Below, in pieces: positions 23,747-36,090 of a stretch of DNA of 64,000 nucleotides. The DNA is from Blastomyces gilchristii SLH14081 (lineage: Eukaryota > Ascomycota > Eurotiomycetes > Onygenales > Ajellomycetaceae), in assembly GCF_000003855.2 (NCBI RefSeq), contig NW_003101680.1, positions 3,105,753-3,169,752 of the forward strand. The letters are read 5' to 3'. The notes under the pieces are model-generated. The model did not search any database. It was not told the origin of the DNA and saw only the letters and a program-made list of their open reading frames with translations. Positions within the stretch are counted from its first letter, which is position 1; the number at the start of each line of letters is the position of its first letter. The position numbers were made by a program, and so were the translations under genes.

Positions 23747-23831
23747 GTAAAAGATAATGTTTTTTAATAACACTTTTTGATATTGCTTTTTAATAACACT
23801 TTTTAATAACACTACTGTTAATTTTGAATAG
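23747..23831 (+). other. Transposase intron 2 (probable)
   Basis: GTAAAAGATAATG donor side, three copies of a TTTTTAATAACACT-like unit inside, acceptor TTTTGAATAG. 85 nt; the extra length comes from the repeated unit. Confidence 0.5.
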
Positions 23832-24529
23832 ATTGATTAATAATTTAAATATCATAGATTTGAAACATTGCTAATGCAATTTGTACCTCTTCTAAACAAT
23901 AACAATGATTTCATGATATTTAACAAACAAACAAATCAGTCACATCACTGAATATGATACAGAATGTTAGAATATGATGAAGTTCAATATATGAGATGAC
24001 TGTTCAGACTCTTCAATTGTATCAGGTAATTAATTATTGAGTGCAACACTCTGATCAGAAAAAGATTCAGATATTGAAACTTTCTGATATGAAGTGAACT
24101 CAGTTGAAATATGTGATTGATTTACTGTTTCAGTTTTATAAGATAATAAAGACAGTTTCAATCACTTGTACATCAATGCTGCAGTCAGTCTGGTGAGTGT
24201 ATAACAGTTTATTTACTCATCTTAAGAAGCAGTTGAATCACTTAAAAAGAAATTCAGTCTGAGATGATGCTATAGCACAGGCTATTGTTACTGCAAGAGA
24301 TAAACTGGCATATTACTACAGCAAAATGAAACAATCTTTTGCAGAGTACTATGCTGTAGCAGCTCTACTAGATTCCTCCTGTTGAGTTAACACCTACACT
24401 TCTCAAGATTGAACAGAGGAGGAATGAGACTCATATGTCAAATTAGCCTGAGACTACTACAATGCTAACTATCAGAGATTTGAACAAGCAGATGTTTGAG
24501 ATGTGAAGACAGTGAAATACAATTCCCTA

Positions 24530-24592
24530 GTAAGTAATGATCTTTGATAATACTTCATATTACATAGAACTATAATACTAACTTTGAAACAG
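24530..24592 (+). other. Transposase intron 3
   Basis: GTAAGTAATGATC donor, canonical TACTAAC branch point at 24577-24583, acceptor GAAACAG. 63 nt. Coding frames flank it on both sides. Confidence 0.85.
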
Positions 24593-25329
24593 AACTTACA
24601 TACATTGATTGCAACTGAAAATCAGGCAAAACTACATGCTTATAAAACTGAATTTGATCACTATCTTCAAGATGATCTGATGAATTTACATGCCAAATCA
24701 ATTCTAGAGTTATGAAAAATTGTTGAGAGTACATATTCAACTGTTGCACTGATGATGCATGATATTCTGACAATTTCATTGACAGAGATGAGAATGAAGT
24801 GAAAGTTCAACTCAAGTTAAGATATTTATCACTATTATCAGAGACAATTACAAGAAGAAATAATCAAGAAACTCATGATTATAAAACATGAAATTATCAG
24901 ACAGTTTAATACCTCTGATCACAGTATATCAGAGAAGTGTAGTTTTCATGAGAAAGTGAAGAATAAACTTGCACAAGAATGTATTTAGTTGTTTCATGAG
25001 TGTTATCAATAATTGTTACCAAATTCTGATTATATAAGTAATCACTGAATGAACTGAATGAGACTGATTTTAATCTTCAGTCTCAGTCTCATTCTGATTT
25101 TGAAAGAATGATCATCTTTCACAGTTTATTCTGGAAAATTACTCTCATTTCACTGTTCTTGAATTAAATCTGGTCATTTTTCATGCCATTTCTCTCAGAA
25201 ATGATTCATTTTCAGATTTTTTTGAGGCTTGGTCCTGGTGGGACTCACGCCAAGAAATGTATGAGACCAGACCAAATGGGACCAAATGTGAAATTCATGG
25301 TCCCAGCGGCCAGTCTACTAATAATAATA

Positions 25330-26440
25330 TGAAACTCTTGAACGCGAGCATAGACACAATACTACAGTGACTTCAAGCAATGTTGAAATTATAATAACAA
25401 TAAATAGCTGATATGCATGCAATGCAATAACTTTAATATGAAGAGATTCAATGATTAATCTATACAATCTTAATATCTACAGAATCAAATACAAAAGCAC
25501 TGAAAGAACACTTAGATACTCTCACATATTTCAATACTTCTGATCTCACTCTCTACTCATCATGAAGAATGAAAATGCTTGTAAAACTGAGTGTAGATGA
25601 AGATGTCATCAGTTCATTAATCAATCAAGATTGATATATCAATGAATGATTGAAGAATCATGTAAAACAGAAATTTCATTCATGAATGAAAGCATGTGAA
25701 TCAGCATTGTAAATATCTAATAATATTATGAAATATCTTGATGTTCTGTTCTGAGACACTGCTATACAATAGAAAGTATTAGATTAGTTACAGAGTATCT
25801 AACAGAGAAACACTTCTCTTACAACATTCATTCCTGACTTTAACATCAAGATTCTAGAAGCAGGTGATCAATCTTGAGAGAATTGAATGAAGATTAGCAT
25901 GCTCAAGAAGACATTGACTTTCAAACTCTTACAGGCTCTTATAAGTGTAGATGAAGACCAGACTTATGAAGACTTCTGCACACAGCTCTGAACATTGAAT
26001 GACTGTCTTATCAAGCTCAAGAGTATACAGAACAGTGATAGAAGATGTTATATCTCAGTCACTTATATATCTGCACTGAAGAACAGCAATGATGCAGATG
26101 CTATGAACTGAATAGATTCAAATGTCTATGCATAAGCAGGAGTTTTCATCATTTAAACAGGCTTCTAAGTCTCTGAGATCACTTCTGAAGAAGTCATTAA
26201 TCAACATCAATGTGAAGTGTGTATTAACTGTAATCAATCAGAACATATTGCTTTCAACTGCTGATTAATCTATGTGTCTTCACACTTGAGAGAAAGATCA
26301 GTGTCTGTTCATATCAATCACATTATATTAGAGAAAGATTCAGAAGATAACTATGAGAATATTCTGATGAAATAGGGAAAAGATTAGCTTCTGTTCAAAT
26401 TCACAAACAGAAGCTTGAAGAGATTGAATAACAATAATTT
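25330..26440 (+). pseudogene. T gag remnant
   Basis: Gag frame follows the hAT insertion. An intact RNA-binding knuckle C-I-N-C-N-Q-S-E-H-I-A-F-N-C (C-x2-C-x4-H-x4-C) lies at 26220-26261. Upstream, FIPDFNIKILEAGDQS and LISVDEDQTYEDFCTQL are helical Gag-like segments reminiscent of copia-type Gag. Stops at Trp (TGA) and Gln codons break it. Confidence 0.7.
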
Positions 26441-26449
26441 AAAGAGAAA

Positions 26450-29400
26450 ATGACAATGAATGTGATTCTTGTATCTACTGTAATTAATAACATGTATAAT
26501 ATGAAAGCCATGATAGACAGTGATCTATGTCACTATACAATGATAAAATCTTCAGTTATAAAACATCATAATCTTCAGTGTATTTCTTTATCAAAATCTC
26601 AACTTCTCACAGAATTTGATAATCTGAAAGATGTTTATACTTATTACATGATGACACTAAACATAGATATGAGAGAACATCAATATGAAGATATCTATGT
26701 ATATGAAGTTAATAATCTCAATTATGATCTTATATTAGAACTTGTCTGACTATTTAAATAAGGCATCTTACTGAATACTTGAAACAGAAGCTTGATATTC
26801 TCTAATGATGATAGAATTCATGAAGATGATATTCACAAGACTATGAATCTTACACAGATCTCTGTCAATGCTTATAAAATACTCTGAAAAAGAAGTCATC
26901 ATCAAAATCACTGACAGAGTTACTAACAAGTTCACTGATAGCAGAATTATATATCAATCTATTTCATCAGTCTGACTGATATTCAAAAGACTCTAGAAAA
27001 GTTATTCTGTGTTATAATAACAGATTCTTGTATAAAACTCTCTTAATAATATCATGAATATCTAGATGTCTTCTGATAAGATAATATTATGAATATATCT
27101 CTCTTACAAGATTCTGAAGTGAATCACAGTATCAAGTTAGAGAAAAAGAATGATAAGAACTCTGAACTGTTATAAGATTCTCTTTATAACATGTTCTAAG
27201 ATGAACTTCTTCTTCTTCAAAAGATACTCAATAATCTGTTAAATAAAGAATTCATATATATTAGTAACTCTTTCACTGCAGTCTCTATTCTCTTTGCAAA
27301 GAAATCAGATGAAGAACTTCAGTTCTGTGTGAATTATTAAGAATTGAACAGGTTAATAAAGAAAGACTGTTATTCTTTATCTCTTATCAATGAAACTCTA
27401 GCTTACATTGAACAAGCTCAATGATTTACAAAGTTAGATGTCATTACTGCATTTCATAAGATTCACATTACTGAAGAAGATGAGTGACTTACAGTATTCT
27501 GAACATAATATAGTCTCTTTAAATAAGTAGTCACACTCTTTGAACTGATCAATGCTCTCAGTACATTTCAGAAGTATATCAACTGAGCACTTCAAGACTT
27601 TCTTGATAAATTTGTATCTGCTTATTTAGATGACATTCTCATCTTCACTGATGAATTCAGAAAGAAATATCAAGAGTATGTGTAAAGAGTATTACAATAA
27701 CTATGAGAAGCAGAACTATCAATTAATATTGATAAGTGTGATTTTGAAGTCAAGAGTACTAAATACTTAGATTTCATCATAGAAGCTGATAAGGGAATCT
27801 GAATGAATTCTGAGAAGATCTCTGCTATTCTTGAATGAGAGACTCTACATACTGTGAAAGATGTATGAAGCTTCATTGAATTCACTAACTTCTATCAGCA
27901 ATTTATACAAAACTTCTCAGATATTATAAGACTACTTACAGAACTCACTAAGAAAGACTCAGTATTTCAATAATTAGCAGATACTGAAGCTGCATTTACA
28001 CACATAAAGAAGATATTTATTAATATCTCTCTACTAATAACATTCAATTCTGATTATAAGATAGTTATTAAAGCTGATTTCTCTAACTATATAACAGAAG
28101 AAGTGATATTATAATATAATGATAAAGATGTTCTACAATTATATATCTTTATATCTAAGAAACTGAGTTCTGCTGAATGCAATTATGAGATCTATGATAA
28201 GAAACTTCTTATAATTATACACTGTTTAGAAGAATAAGACTCTGAACTCTGAAGTATCTCTGAATTTAAGATAGTCATAGATTATAAGAATCTCAAATAC
28301 TTTATAACTATCTATAAACTCATTGAATAATAGATATAATGATCTGAGTTCTTAAGCTGCTTTCATTTTACAATACACTATTATTCTGACAGTCAGAACT
28401 CAATGATAGATGTTCTCTTATAATAAGAGTAAGATATATCATTCAATGTAATAGATACTCACTGAATAAACTGAGAGCACTGACTCTTGAATCTGAAGAT
28501 ACTAGTTGATCAAGATGAAACAGCTTATAACACTATACATACTTCTCTGATTAGAACTGTTACTGATATCTCAACTTCTTCTGAATCTATATTAGATAAG
28601 CTATAATATACAGTAGCTTAAACTGATGAACTTCTTTAAACACTTATTAAAGCAGTATAATAAGAAGTACTCTGATTTTTCTCAGAATTACATGTAAGAA
28701 CTGACATCTCAGAATGTTTAATTGATAATAATAACACTCTATAATTCTGTAAATAATACTGAGTCTCTCACTCTGAACTCTTACACACCTGAATAATACA
28801 AGAGATATATGATTTGTATATAACTGATCATTCAGACTGTGAATAACTGTATAGAATGATCTTCTAAGAGTTCTATTAATCTGAAATATTAAACAGTATC
28901 AGATACTTTATCTGAAACTGCAACTACTGTTCTTCTATTATCTTATGAAAGAACTGTAGAAAAGATCTACTGAAATCACTTAATATTTCTAATAGAATCT
29001 GATAAGATGTAGTAATTGACTTCACTGTTAATCTATCTGAGAGCAAGAATTATAGAAACATTCTGATTATCATTGACTGACTAAGTAAAGACATAATATT
29101 AAAATCTTATAATAAGATGAATATTAAATAAGTTACTGAAGTCTTCTTACAGAGTTCATTCTATTAGATGCATGAGTTACTGAGATTAATAGTATTAAAT
29201 CAGAGTCATCAATTTATAAGTACTCTCTGAACAAGAATCTATCAAGTTCTCAAGATTATATATCATCTGTTAACTGTCTATCACTCTGAGACTGATGATA
29301 CATTAGAATGAATAATTCAGATTATAAAGAACTATCTCTGTAAGTTCTGTAATCACTTATAAGATGATTGATATAACCTGCTTCTATATGCAGAGATTGC

Positions 29401-30060
29401 TATCAATGAATAAGATGTTATTTTAACAGATATAAGTCTGTTCTTTCTTACACATAGTTATCACATAAAGGTGTTGAATCTTCTAGAGATTATACAGTTC
29501 ATACTGAATCTCTGCAGTTTAATTCAGATTGCTGATAATATAGTAATAAAGCTCTGAAATATCTGTGATTGAGCAGAGATCTTCATAATAACTGTAAAAC
29601 AAGATCAAGAGAATCAAATCAATGTTCACTGAGATTCTGCTGAATAATATAAGATAGAAGATCTGATATGATTGAATCTTAAAAATATATAAATCACATA
29701 TTCATCTTATACACTAGATTATCATCATATCAGATATAAAGTGATAGAAGTTCTAGATAGTTATAACTACTGTCTTAACACATTATCAGAGATTTATAAT
29801 ATATTTTATATAAGCTTGCTCTGCTGCACTATCATCAATTCATTCTCTTCTCAACTGACTTCTGACTGACAGTTATCAGACATTATAGAAGAAGATAATG
29901 AGCTTGAGTAAGAGATTGAGAATATTCTTAATAAGAGACTCTGCAGCTGTAGCTGATAATATTTTATGAAATAAGTCAGCTACAATCAACTGACCTGAAC
30001 TCTGAGTTCTGTGTTATCTGAAACAGCAGTTCTTGACTGATGAAAACTGCTTCTGAAAGA
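26450..30060 (+). pseudogene. T pol: protease, RT, RNase H, integrase, chromodomain
   Basis: Protease lies in an open 99-codon frame from 26450: MIDSDLCHYTMI stands for the usual D-S-G-C, Gly changed to Asp. RT about 27190-27900: FAKKSDEELQFCVNYQELN and an intact YLDD at 27623-27634. RNase H about 27960-28420. Integrase: C-N-Y-C of the zinc domain at 28919-28930, then VIDFTVNLSES, LNQSHQFIS (DRGxQFxS) and ETDDTLE-x-IIQ. Chromodomain about 29890-30030: YFMK-x-VSYNQLT-x. The least damaged gypsy pol in the window, but still interrupted by TGA and TAA. Confidence 0.88.
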
Positions 30061-30070
30061 GAGAAACTAA

Positions 30071-30376
30071 TGTGACAGGCTGCACCTGATTAATCATATA
30101 GACTATTCTGCTTCACTTCATAGATTCTTTCACTTCACTCTTGAACATGTACACTCTGATTCTCAGTCATTCTCAATTGCTGATCCTCGGCCGCTACAAA
30201 TGCATATAGATTCTTCCACTCTGAAGCTCCACCGTATACACCATCATATACATGTATAAATATTCACTCTGATTGCTGATTTCTACACTTTCTCTTTCTT
30301 TCCTTCTCTAATATTTTTCTCTTTGTTATATAAGACCTATATATTATACCGATCTATTCGGCGTAAACCTCTTACA
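30071..30376 (+). repeat. T 3' LTR (306 bp)
   Basis: TGTGACAGGCTGC start, CCTCTTACA end. The chromodomain ends only about 40 bases before it, so T has no third ORF. Compared with the 5' LTR it has G/A and C/T changes but keeps several CG sites. Confidence 0.93.
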
Positions 30377-30381
30377 ATAAT

Positions 30382-30419
30382 TATAGTACTCTAAAATTAT
30401 TAATAATAGATTAAGAATC
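30382..30419 (+). pseudogene. V copy B pol, part 5: 38-bp integrase sliver
   Basis: A 38-bp remnant between T and Y matching copy A around 1578-1620 (ACTCTGAAATTATTAATA region). It proves that T and Y inserted independently into V, 38 bp apart. The Y duplication GAATC is at 30415-30419. Confidence 0.9.
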
Positions 30420-30529
30420 TGTAGAATAGTTGAAGATTGTATTAATAGATTTATCTACAAGAGCATAATATAGTAATAAGTCATGTGATCTAGTGGAATT
30501 GCTAACCGTAACAGCTGTAACAGTCAACA
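30420..30529 (-). repeat. Y left LTR (110 bp; 3' LTR of the minus-strand element)
   Basis: Plus strand TGTAGAATAGTTG to CAGTCAACA. The right LTR reads the same with more CG and GG kept (GTGGTGGGTCACGTG). Confidence 0.93.
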
Positions 30530-30599
30530 CTCTCTCTCAAGATAACAAGAATTACATACAAAAACATTCAATTCATCAAAATAGTCTGTCAAAACTAGA

Positions 30600-33500
30600 T
30601 ACAAATGTAAAAATTAAGCATTCCCGGCTTTTCCATCTGTAAGACCTAACAAAATCATGAATCACATAAACATCACAGTGTCTAAGAGTTTAGTGAGTTC
30701 ATTCACTGCCATTTGAGCAGTAGAAACATATTTCAAATCAATGATTCTCTGATTTAACTGTCAATGCAAGAAATGAAAACATGTATCAATATATTTGCTT
30801 CAGACTGTAATGACTGCCATCTTTGTAAGATCTATAACACTCTTATTATCAGTGAGAATCTGTATCAGAGATGTGATAATGAAGTCAAGCTCAATCATGA
30901 GGTTCTGAATCTATGTTACTTCACGGACCATCTCACTAAGAGTCATATATTCAGCCTCATTGAAACTTAGAGATATGCAAGGTTACTTTGCTGAACATCA
31001 TGAGATCAGGCCATTCACAAGCTTAAAGATGTAGTCAGATGTCAATTTCCTATCATCATTTAAGAGGCCTGCTTAATTGAAATCCGAGTAGCTGAAGAGT
31101 AAGTAGAAATCATCAGAGAAATCAGAGAGAACAGAAGAATCAGTAGAAATGAAAGAATTGATGAGAACAGAAGAATCAGTGAGAATGAACCTCTCATACA
31201 GACTGTGTCTGTAGAAAATGCCTAAATTCATTGTCTCTTTCAAATAATGTATAACATGTAACAGAGTCTTTCAACATTGAGATATTAAATCAACATTCTG
31301 CTGAGTGAGTAGTGAGACAGTGTGAGTGATATCAGAACATGTTTTAACTGCAAGATATTATAAGCAGCTCATATCATTTTGATATCACTGAATTATGAAA
31401 TCAGTCTCTTTCTCAGATATTGAAGAATTATCAATACAGAATTCATTCTTCATCAGTATTTTGACAACAACTGTATCATCAAGGTAGAAATCTTCAATAA
31501 GATATTTGATATATTGATGATGTATTAAATCAATTCCTTTGTCAGAACAATTGACTTTTATATTCAAATACTTAGTCAGTTAGTGTAGATTCTTGACTTT
31601 CAATTTCTCACTGAGCATACTCACTAGTCAATCAGCATTCTCAGAAACTTCGGATATGATGTTAAGATCATCAATATAGATTGTCATATAGAGATGATAT
31701 CTGAATATATGATATCAGAGTGCTGAATCATAGACACTGACTGTAAATTCAAGATCACTTAACAGAGCTGTTAAGTAATCATATCAGATCTTCATCACAG
31801 AGTCCAGACTGTATAAACTACTCCCAATCATACAGACAAGCATTTTCAGTGAATCTGTCTCAAATTCAGTGAGTTGTCTTATATAGATCTTCTTAGTAAG
31901 ACACTCATGCAGATATGTTATCACTATGTTCACTTAACAGAGTGTTCAACTGCATAGTACTGCTATTACAAAAAGAATACAATTAATAGTATTAGTGATG
32001 ACAGAAGCATAGATCTCTTCTCTAAAATTCTTCTTAAGTCAGTTATTATAAATCACTTAATGTGATTTTCTAAGAACATCATCAGAATCAGTATTCAGGT
32101 TCACAGATCTATCTTTCTTAAGAAATACTCAATAGTCTGAAGTAATTGATTCACTCTTCAGAATATCAGATCTAGAGATCAAACTTCATATATTATATCT
32201 CTTCAGGTCAGTAATCTTGCATTGTATAAACTTCTTTCCATAATCTTCTATTCTCTCTGACTGAGATGTGATATTCTTGTAGAACTTCAGAAGATTATCT
32301 GTAACAGAGCTTGAAGTATATGTAGTCAGCAATTTTATAGACTGCAATTATATAGAATTCAGATTATCAATGTCAGAAGTATCTTCATCATTAATCAGAT
32401 AAATGCCAGATTCTGATTCAGTGATATGATTAATAAGTGTCACAGATGTAACAACTGATTCTGATTTTTCAGTGATTGAGAATCTCACATCACTACTGAC
32501 AATAATCTTGTCAGATTCAGAATTTCACAGGTAATAGATCAATGTGCCACTGAATTCAATGATATAATAGAAATCAGCATATAAAGAAAGCTTATTCACA
32601 GGTCTCTGAGATTTATACAAGTGAACAAAGATCTTCACACTCAATCAGTGAAGATGCCTCACATTCAGTGAAATGTTTATAAGTGCACATTAAGAAATCT
32701 TATGTGAACTTGGAATCACAGAAGTCTCTACAGTAGAGAATCAAAATTTCAAGTTATAAAGAACTGTAGATATAAGAGTATTATTAATTATTACAATCAC
32801 TGTCTCTAGAACATCTGCTCAGAACTTCTTAGAGAGATTATCTTTTAAAAAAGCAGCTCTAATCTGTCTCATGATAGTGTGAATTTCATATTCAGAAACA
32901 TTATCTTGATATGATAAATGAGATGTCATTAATTCTCATTTGATATTATATGAATTCATAACTGTGTGTATATGTGTGAATCAGTACACACTATCAATAT
33001 CAGTCTGTAGAAAAGCAGAGACTGTATATCTGAGATTACTCATGAATCTGAGTCACAACTCAAAGTATTGAATAGCCTCATTCTTGAACTTTAAAAAATA
33101 TACTCAACAGTAGTGTGTCACATCACAGATGATAAGCATTCAGTATTTAATTCTCTGGTGAGACTCTAAGAGATGATCAGAGAGGTCTTTCAACGTATAT
33201 TTACTGCTTACAAGGTTAATATAAACCTTCTCAATAGGTTGAATAGATCTAGGCATCAGTGTTTTCAAATAATCTCATATTATATCTGTCTTAATATATT
33301 CTTTGTAAAAGAACTTAGTCTTAGAATCTTTAATTATGACTTCAGCATAAAAATCCTTGATTATAGTAATTATAGTATCAGCATGAATGTGACTAAGATT
33401 ATAATATCAATTCAAAAGAGTCTTTGATATCTTTGTATTCTTGAGATCTATATTTATGACTGCAGAATCAATGTTATTAACAGTAGTAACAGCAGTCACA

Positions 33501-33980
33501 GGAAAAACAACTTTTCAGTTAAAATTATACTCATGAGATATCACAATATGTTTGACTGTCTTACTCAGATAATTGAAATTCTCATTGAACTCTCATTCAG
33601 TAACTCTGTATATGTTATTATAAGTAGTTCAAACTGCATGAAAAATGACATCATTCAGAGCTCTGCAAATGAAAAATGAGAGAATAGTGAAAGACAATGT
33701 AAATCAGAATCTCTGATCTTCAAGCTTCATAAATAAGAGCAGATTAACTGTAATATTAGAAATATAGTGAACATTCTGCAAGTTAATGTCATTACTCTCA
33801 ATCTCTAAGATAACAGTTTCAATCTTCTTGACAAACTCAGTTTCCTCAGTTGCAGAATTGACAGAGATATTATTATTAAAAGATTTGATATTTGAAAAAG
33901 AATAAAGCTCACTCATCATATTCAGGCTTATACATGTGTTCAAATATCAAGATCTAGAGAATGATTTTTCAGTAACTGTG
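30600..33980 (-). pseudogene. Y pol: protease, integrase, RT, RNase H
   Basis: Minus strand. Protease about 33960-33650 (open 79-codon frame; NLQNVHYISNITVNLL block). Integrase about 33500-32500, strongly decayed. RT about 32110-31130: YIRQLTEFETDS (copia RQPxGF block), intact YIDD at 31667-31678, then LTKYLNIKV and a 60-codon open frame from 31567 (LIEDFYLDDTVVVKILM). RNase H about 31120-30640, with YSDFN standing for the SDADWAGD block. Copia pol order (integrase before RT) is clear. Confidence 0.8.
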
Positions 33981-35450
33981 AAAGAGAAATAGAACTCAAT
34001 CTTTGTAATTACTGTATTTACTGCTGATTAAGAACTTATCAAGTTATTCTTCTTCTCTTTCTTTTTATCATCATTCTTCTTGTCCATCTTCTTTTTCTTT
34101 TTATCAGAGTGTAAGATGAAACATCTGTTAACAATATATTCATGTCTTTTACAGTGAATGCACTTTCATACAGTTGTGCTTTTATTCTCATCTTTATTCT
34201 TGTTCTTTTTCACAGTCACAGAATCAGTCTGAGGCTGCTTTTTCTACTCAGTGATGATCTTCTTAAATGTACAATTGATCAGTTACTTCATTAAATTATT
34301 AATATTAATATTGACAATGAGTTCTTGATCAGTGAAAAAAAACTCATTCAGACATATCTTGATAAACAGTTTTTGATAATCTTGTAGATTCTTGAGAAAA
34401 AGATCATGATATACATTCTCAGTGCTCTGACAGAGCTCTCTGTGACAGACAATAAGATAGCAGAAATATCTCTGAAAAGTAAGATAATCACTATTCTTGA
34501 CTTGTAATTTTATCAACTTCTTGAAGATATTAACATGTTCTTCAGTCAGTGATATTATATATTCAATATTGATCTTGTCTTATAGAACTGCAGCATTGTT
34601 AGCTTTCAAGGTTTCAATAGTGATTTAAACATTTTCAATAAGACTTGACAGCATACATCTATATAGAGACTTAGAACAAATCTTTCACTTCTTAGAATTA
34701 ATATGATGTATAAAAGAGAATTCTCATTGAGTTCTTAATAGAATGTCAGTTTTATCAATAACTTCTGTATCAGTCAACATATCAACACATCAGACTTTAT
34801 AATTAAAGTCATCAAATATGATCACTGATTTAATATCTAGTGCATATTTAACTTTCTTCTGATATTCTTATAACTCATCTCTTATAGTATCTCTTTATGC
34901 AGAGACAGATGTAGTAAGACATTGTGTCATATCAGCTACAGCTATTTAATTCTGAAGCATTATCTGTATAAGATTCATAAGATTGTCTGCAGTGTAATAG
35001 ATAGGTTGATTCAGATCATCATTAAAAGTCAGCATTTCAGAGATGAGAGATAGTGAAGAATTCAATGAGTTGAAATGAACAGATTCTGCAGATGAATATT
35101 AACTCTGCTTTCTCTTATTCTGAAGCTTCTTCATTGTTTCATTATCAAATTTCATACTCTGGTAAAAACTGACATCAGTCTCATCTTGCAACTCAGGAAC
35201 TTTTTCATAATAAGTGATTATTCTATCAATAAGTCATCTAGTAGAGTGAATGATTCTAAACCTTGAGCTGAACTCTGAAGTAACAGATGTATTACTTATA
35301 TTGAGATAACTCTGCTTCTTCTAGATATGTAAAAAGAAATAAAAAATGATATTCTTCACAATAGAGAATATACTTTTTCAAAAGTATATGAATCTGCTAA
35401 TCAGTGAATTCAGGGAAAATGAAATATCTCTAATAAAAAGTAAGAGTCTT
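33981..35450 (-). pseudogene. Y gag remnant
   Basis: Minus-strand sequence upstream of protease. A 77-codon frame at 34516-34283 (QRYFCYLIVCHRELCQS...) lies in the Gag region; 34060-34110 encodes a Lys-rich patch. I could not find an intact CCHC knuckle. Start undetermined. Confidence 0.5.
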
Positions 35451-35530
35451 TTTAAAAAAGATGAACTACTCTTGTTAAAAATATTGATACAATGTTCTAA
35501 AAAGAAAAACATGTCATTCAGACTATAATC

Positions 35531-35535
35531 TGTAG
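35531..35535 (-). repeat. First five bases of the Y right LTR
   Basis: TGTAG, left of the X insertion. GTAG (35532-35535) is the X target duplication, repeated at 50850-50853. Adding 50854-50958 restores 110 bp, the exact length of the left LTR. Confidence 0.9.
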
Positions 35536-35711
35536 TGTGGTTCGGAAGAACGTACGACTGTCGGATAATAACGCGGCCGCTTCCGAACTTGCTTACGAGT
35601 GTAAAGGGGGGGCTATAGCGGCCACTAATTAATTTAGCATATGATATTACAATATATAAGAAGCCGGCGTACGCCTGTAATCATACACTGGCAAGCAACC
35701 TTGAAATCACA
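35536..35711 (+). repeat. X 5' LTR (176 bp)
   Basis: Rich in kept CG sites (CGTACGACTGTCGG, ACGCGGCCGC) and with a run of seven G near 35606. Ends TTGAAATCACA. The 3' LTR has lost most CG in its left part only. Confidence 0.93.
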
Positions 35712-36090
35712 TCTGATAGCATGTCTAAAAACTGGTGAGAAGCACAGGCTTCTTCAGAGTGTGATAATTCTGTCTACAAAGCAATTTGTAGTTATCATGC
35801 CAGTGTGGTCCTAGAACACCTCAAAAGATAGTGTATGAAGAGTGATGAGTGAAAGAGCATTCAATTGATACTGCTTCACTTGTTGAGGGAAAACTTCACA
35901 CCCAGGCAAATGCCATGTATGCAAACAGATGAGATGTGAGAAAAGAGATGAGAGTGATGAATCAGATTCAAAGAAGATCACTCTTCACTCAAAGAGATAA
36001 AAGAAGGAGTGATCATCACTGAAGTCATACAATGATAACAGAAATCATATAATGATACAGTGATATAACAATAGACATTATACAATTAAC
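35712..36090 (+). other. X leader region
   Basis: Non-coding stretch between the LTR and gag. It keeps more GG/CC than the coding part. No primer-binding site identified. Confidence 0.5.

Larger units (their letters stand above)
23037..25020 (+). pseudogene. hAT transposase remnant
   Basis: Plus-strand exons separated by introns. Exon at 23037-23746: SLTVNA-x-TS at about 23300 (the hAT WTS block with its first catalytic Asp changed to Asn), TTDNAVNN at about 23508 (second Asp kept) and ITHVI near 23612. Exon at 23832-24529: YRMLEYDEVQYM near 23950, in the place of the RWxSxYxML block, and a long frame broken only by TGA at Trp positions, e.g. DAIAQAIVTARDKLAYYYSK at about 24270. Exon from 24593: EFDHYLQDDLMNLHAKSILE and YSTVALMMHDILTIS, the C-terminal hAT dimerisation domain. 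Such enzymes cut and paste the element. Stops and frame changes make this copy inactive. Confidence 0.85.
18348..25317 (+). mobile_element. hAT DNA transposon (6,970 bp) with transposase and accessory gene
   Basis: TAGACTGACCGTGTGACCG at the left and GCGGCCAGTCTA at the right, with an exact 8-bp target duplication CTAATAAT (18340-18347, 25318-25325). The transposase remnant lies in the right half; a separate coding block lies at 20250-21030; a SINE is inserted at 21883-22970. Without the SINE it is about 5.9 kb. It is the presumed autonomous parent of the 506-bp MITEs, which share both ends. Confidence 0.93.
17765..30376 (+). mobile_element. Ty3/gypsy chromovirus T with nested hAT element
   Basis: LTRs of about 303-306 bp starting TGTGGCGGG or TGTGACAGG and ending CTCTTACA, with an exact 5-bp duplication ATAAT (17760-17764, 30377-30381). 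After removing the hAT insertion the element is about 5.6 kb and encodes gag and pol. It is clearly less mutated than V and W: its CCHC knuckle and YLDD polymerase motif are intact, though Trp codons are often TGA. Confidence 0.95.

Noticed and set aside
24570..24779. Minus-strand 69-codon ORF
   Set aside because: It lies opposite the hAT dimerisation domain, which is clear on the plus strand.
33173..33427. Plus-strand 84-codon ORF, and similar ones at 30764 and 35346
   Set aside because: They are antisense to Y pol and gag or leader, with no recognisable features.
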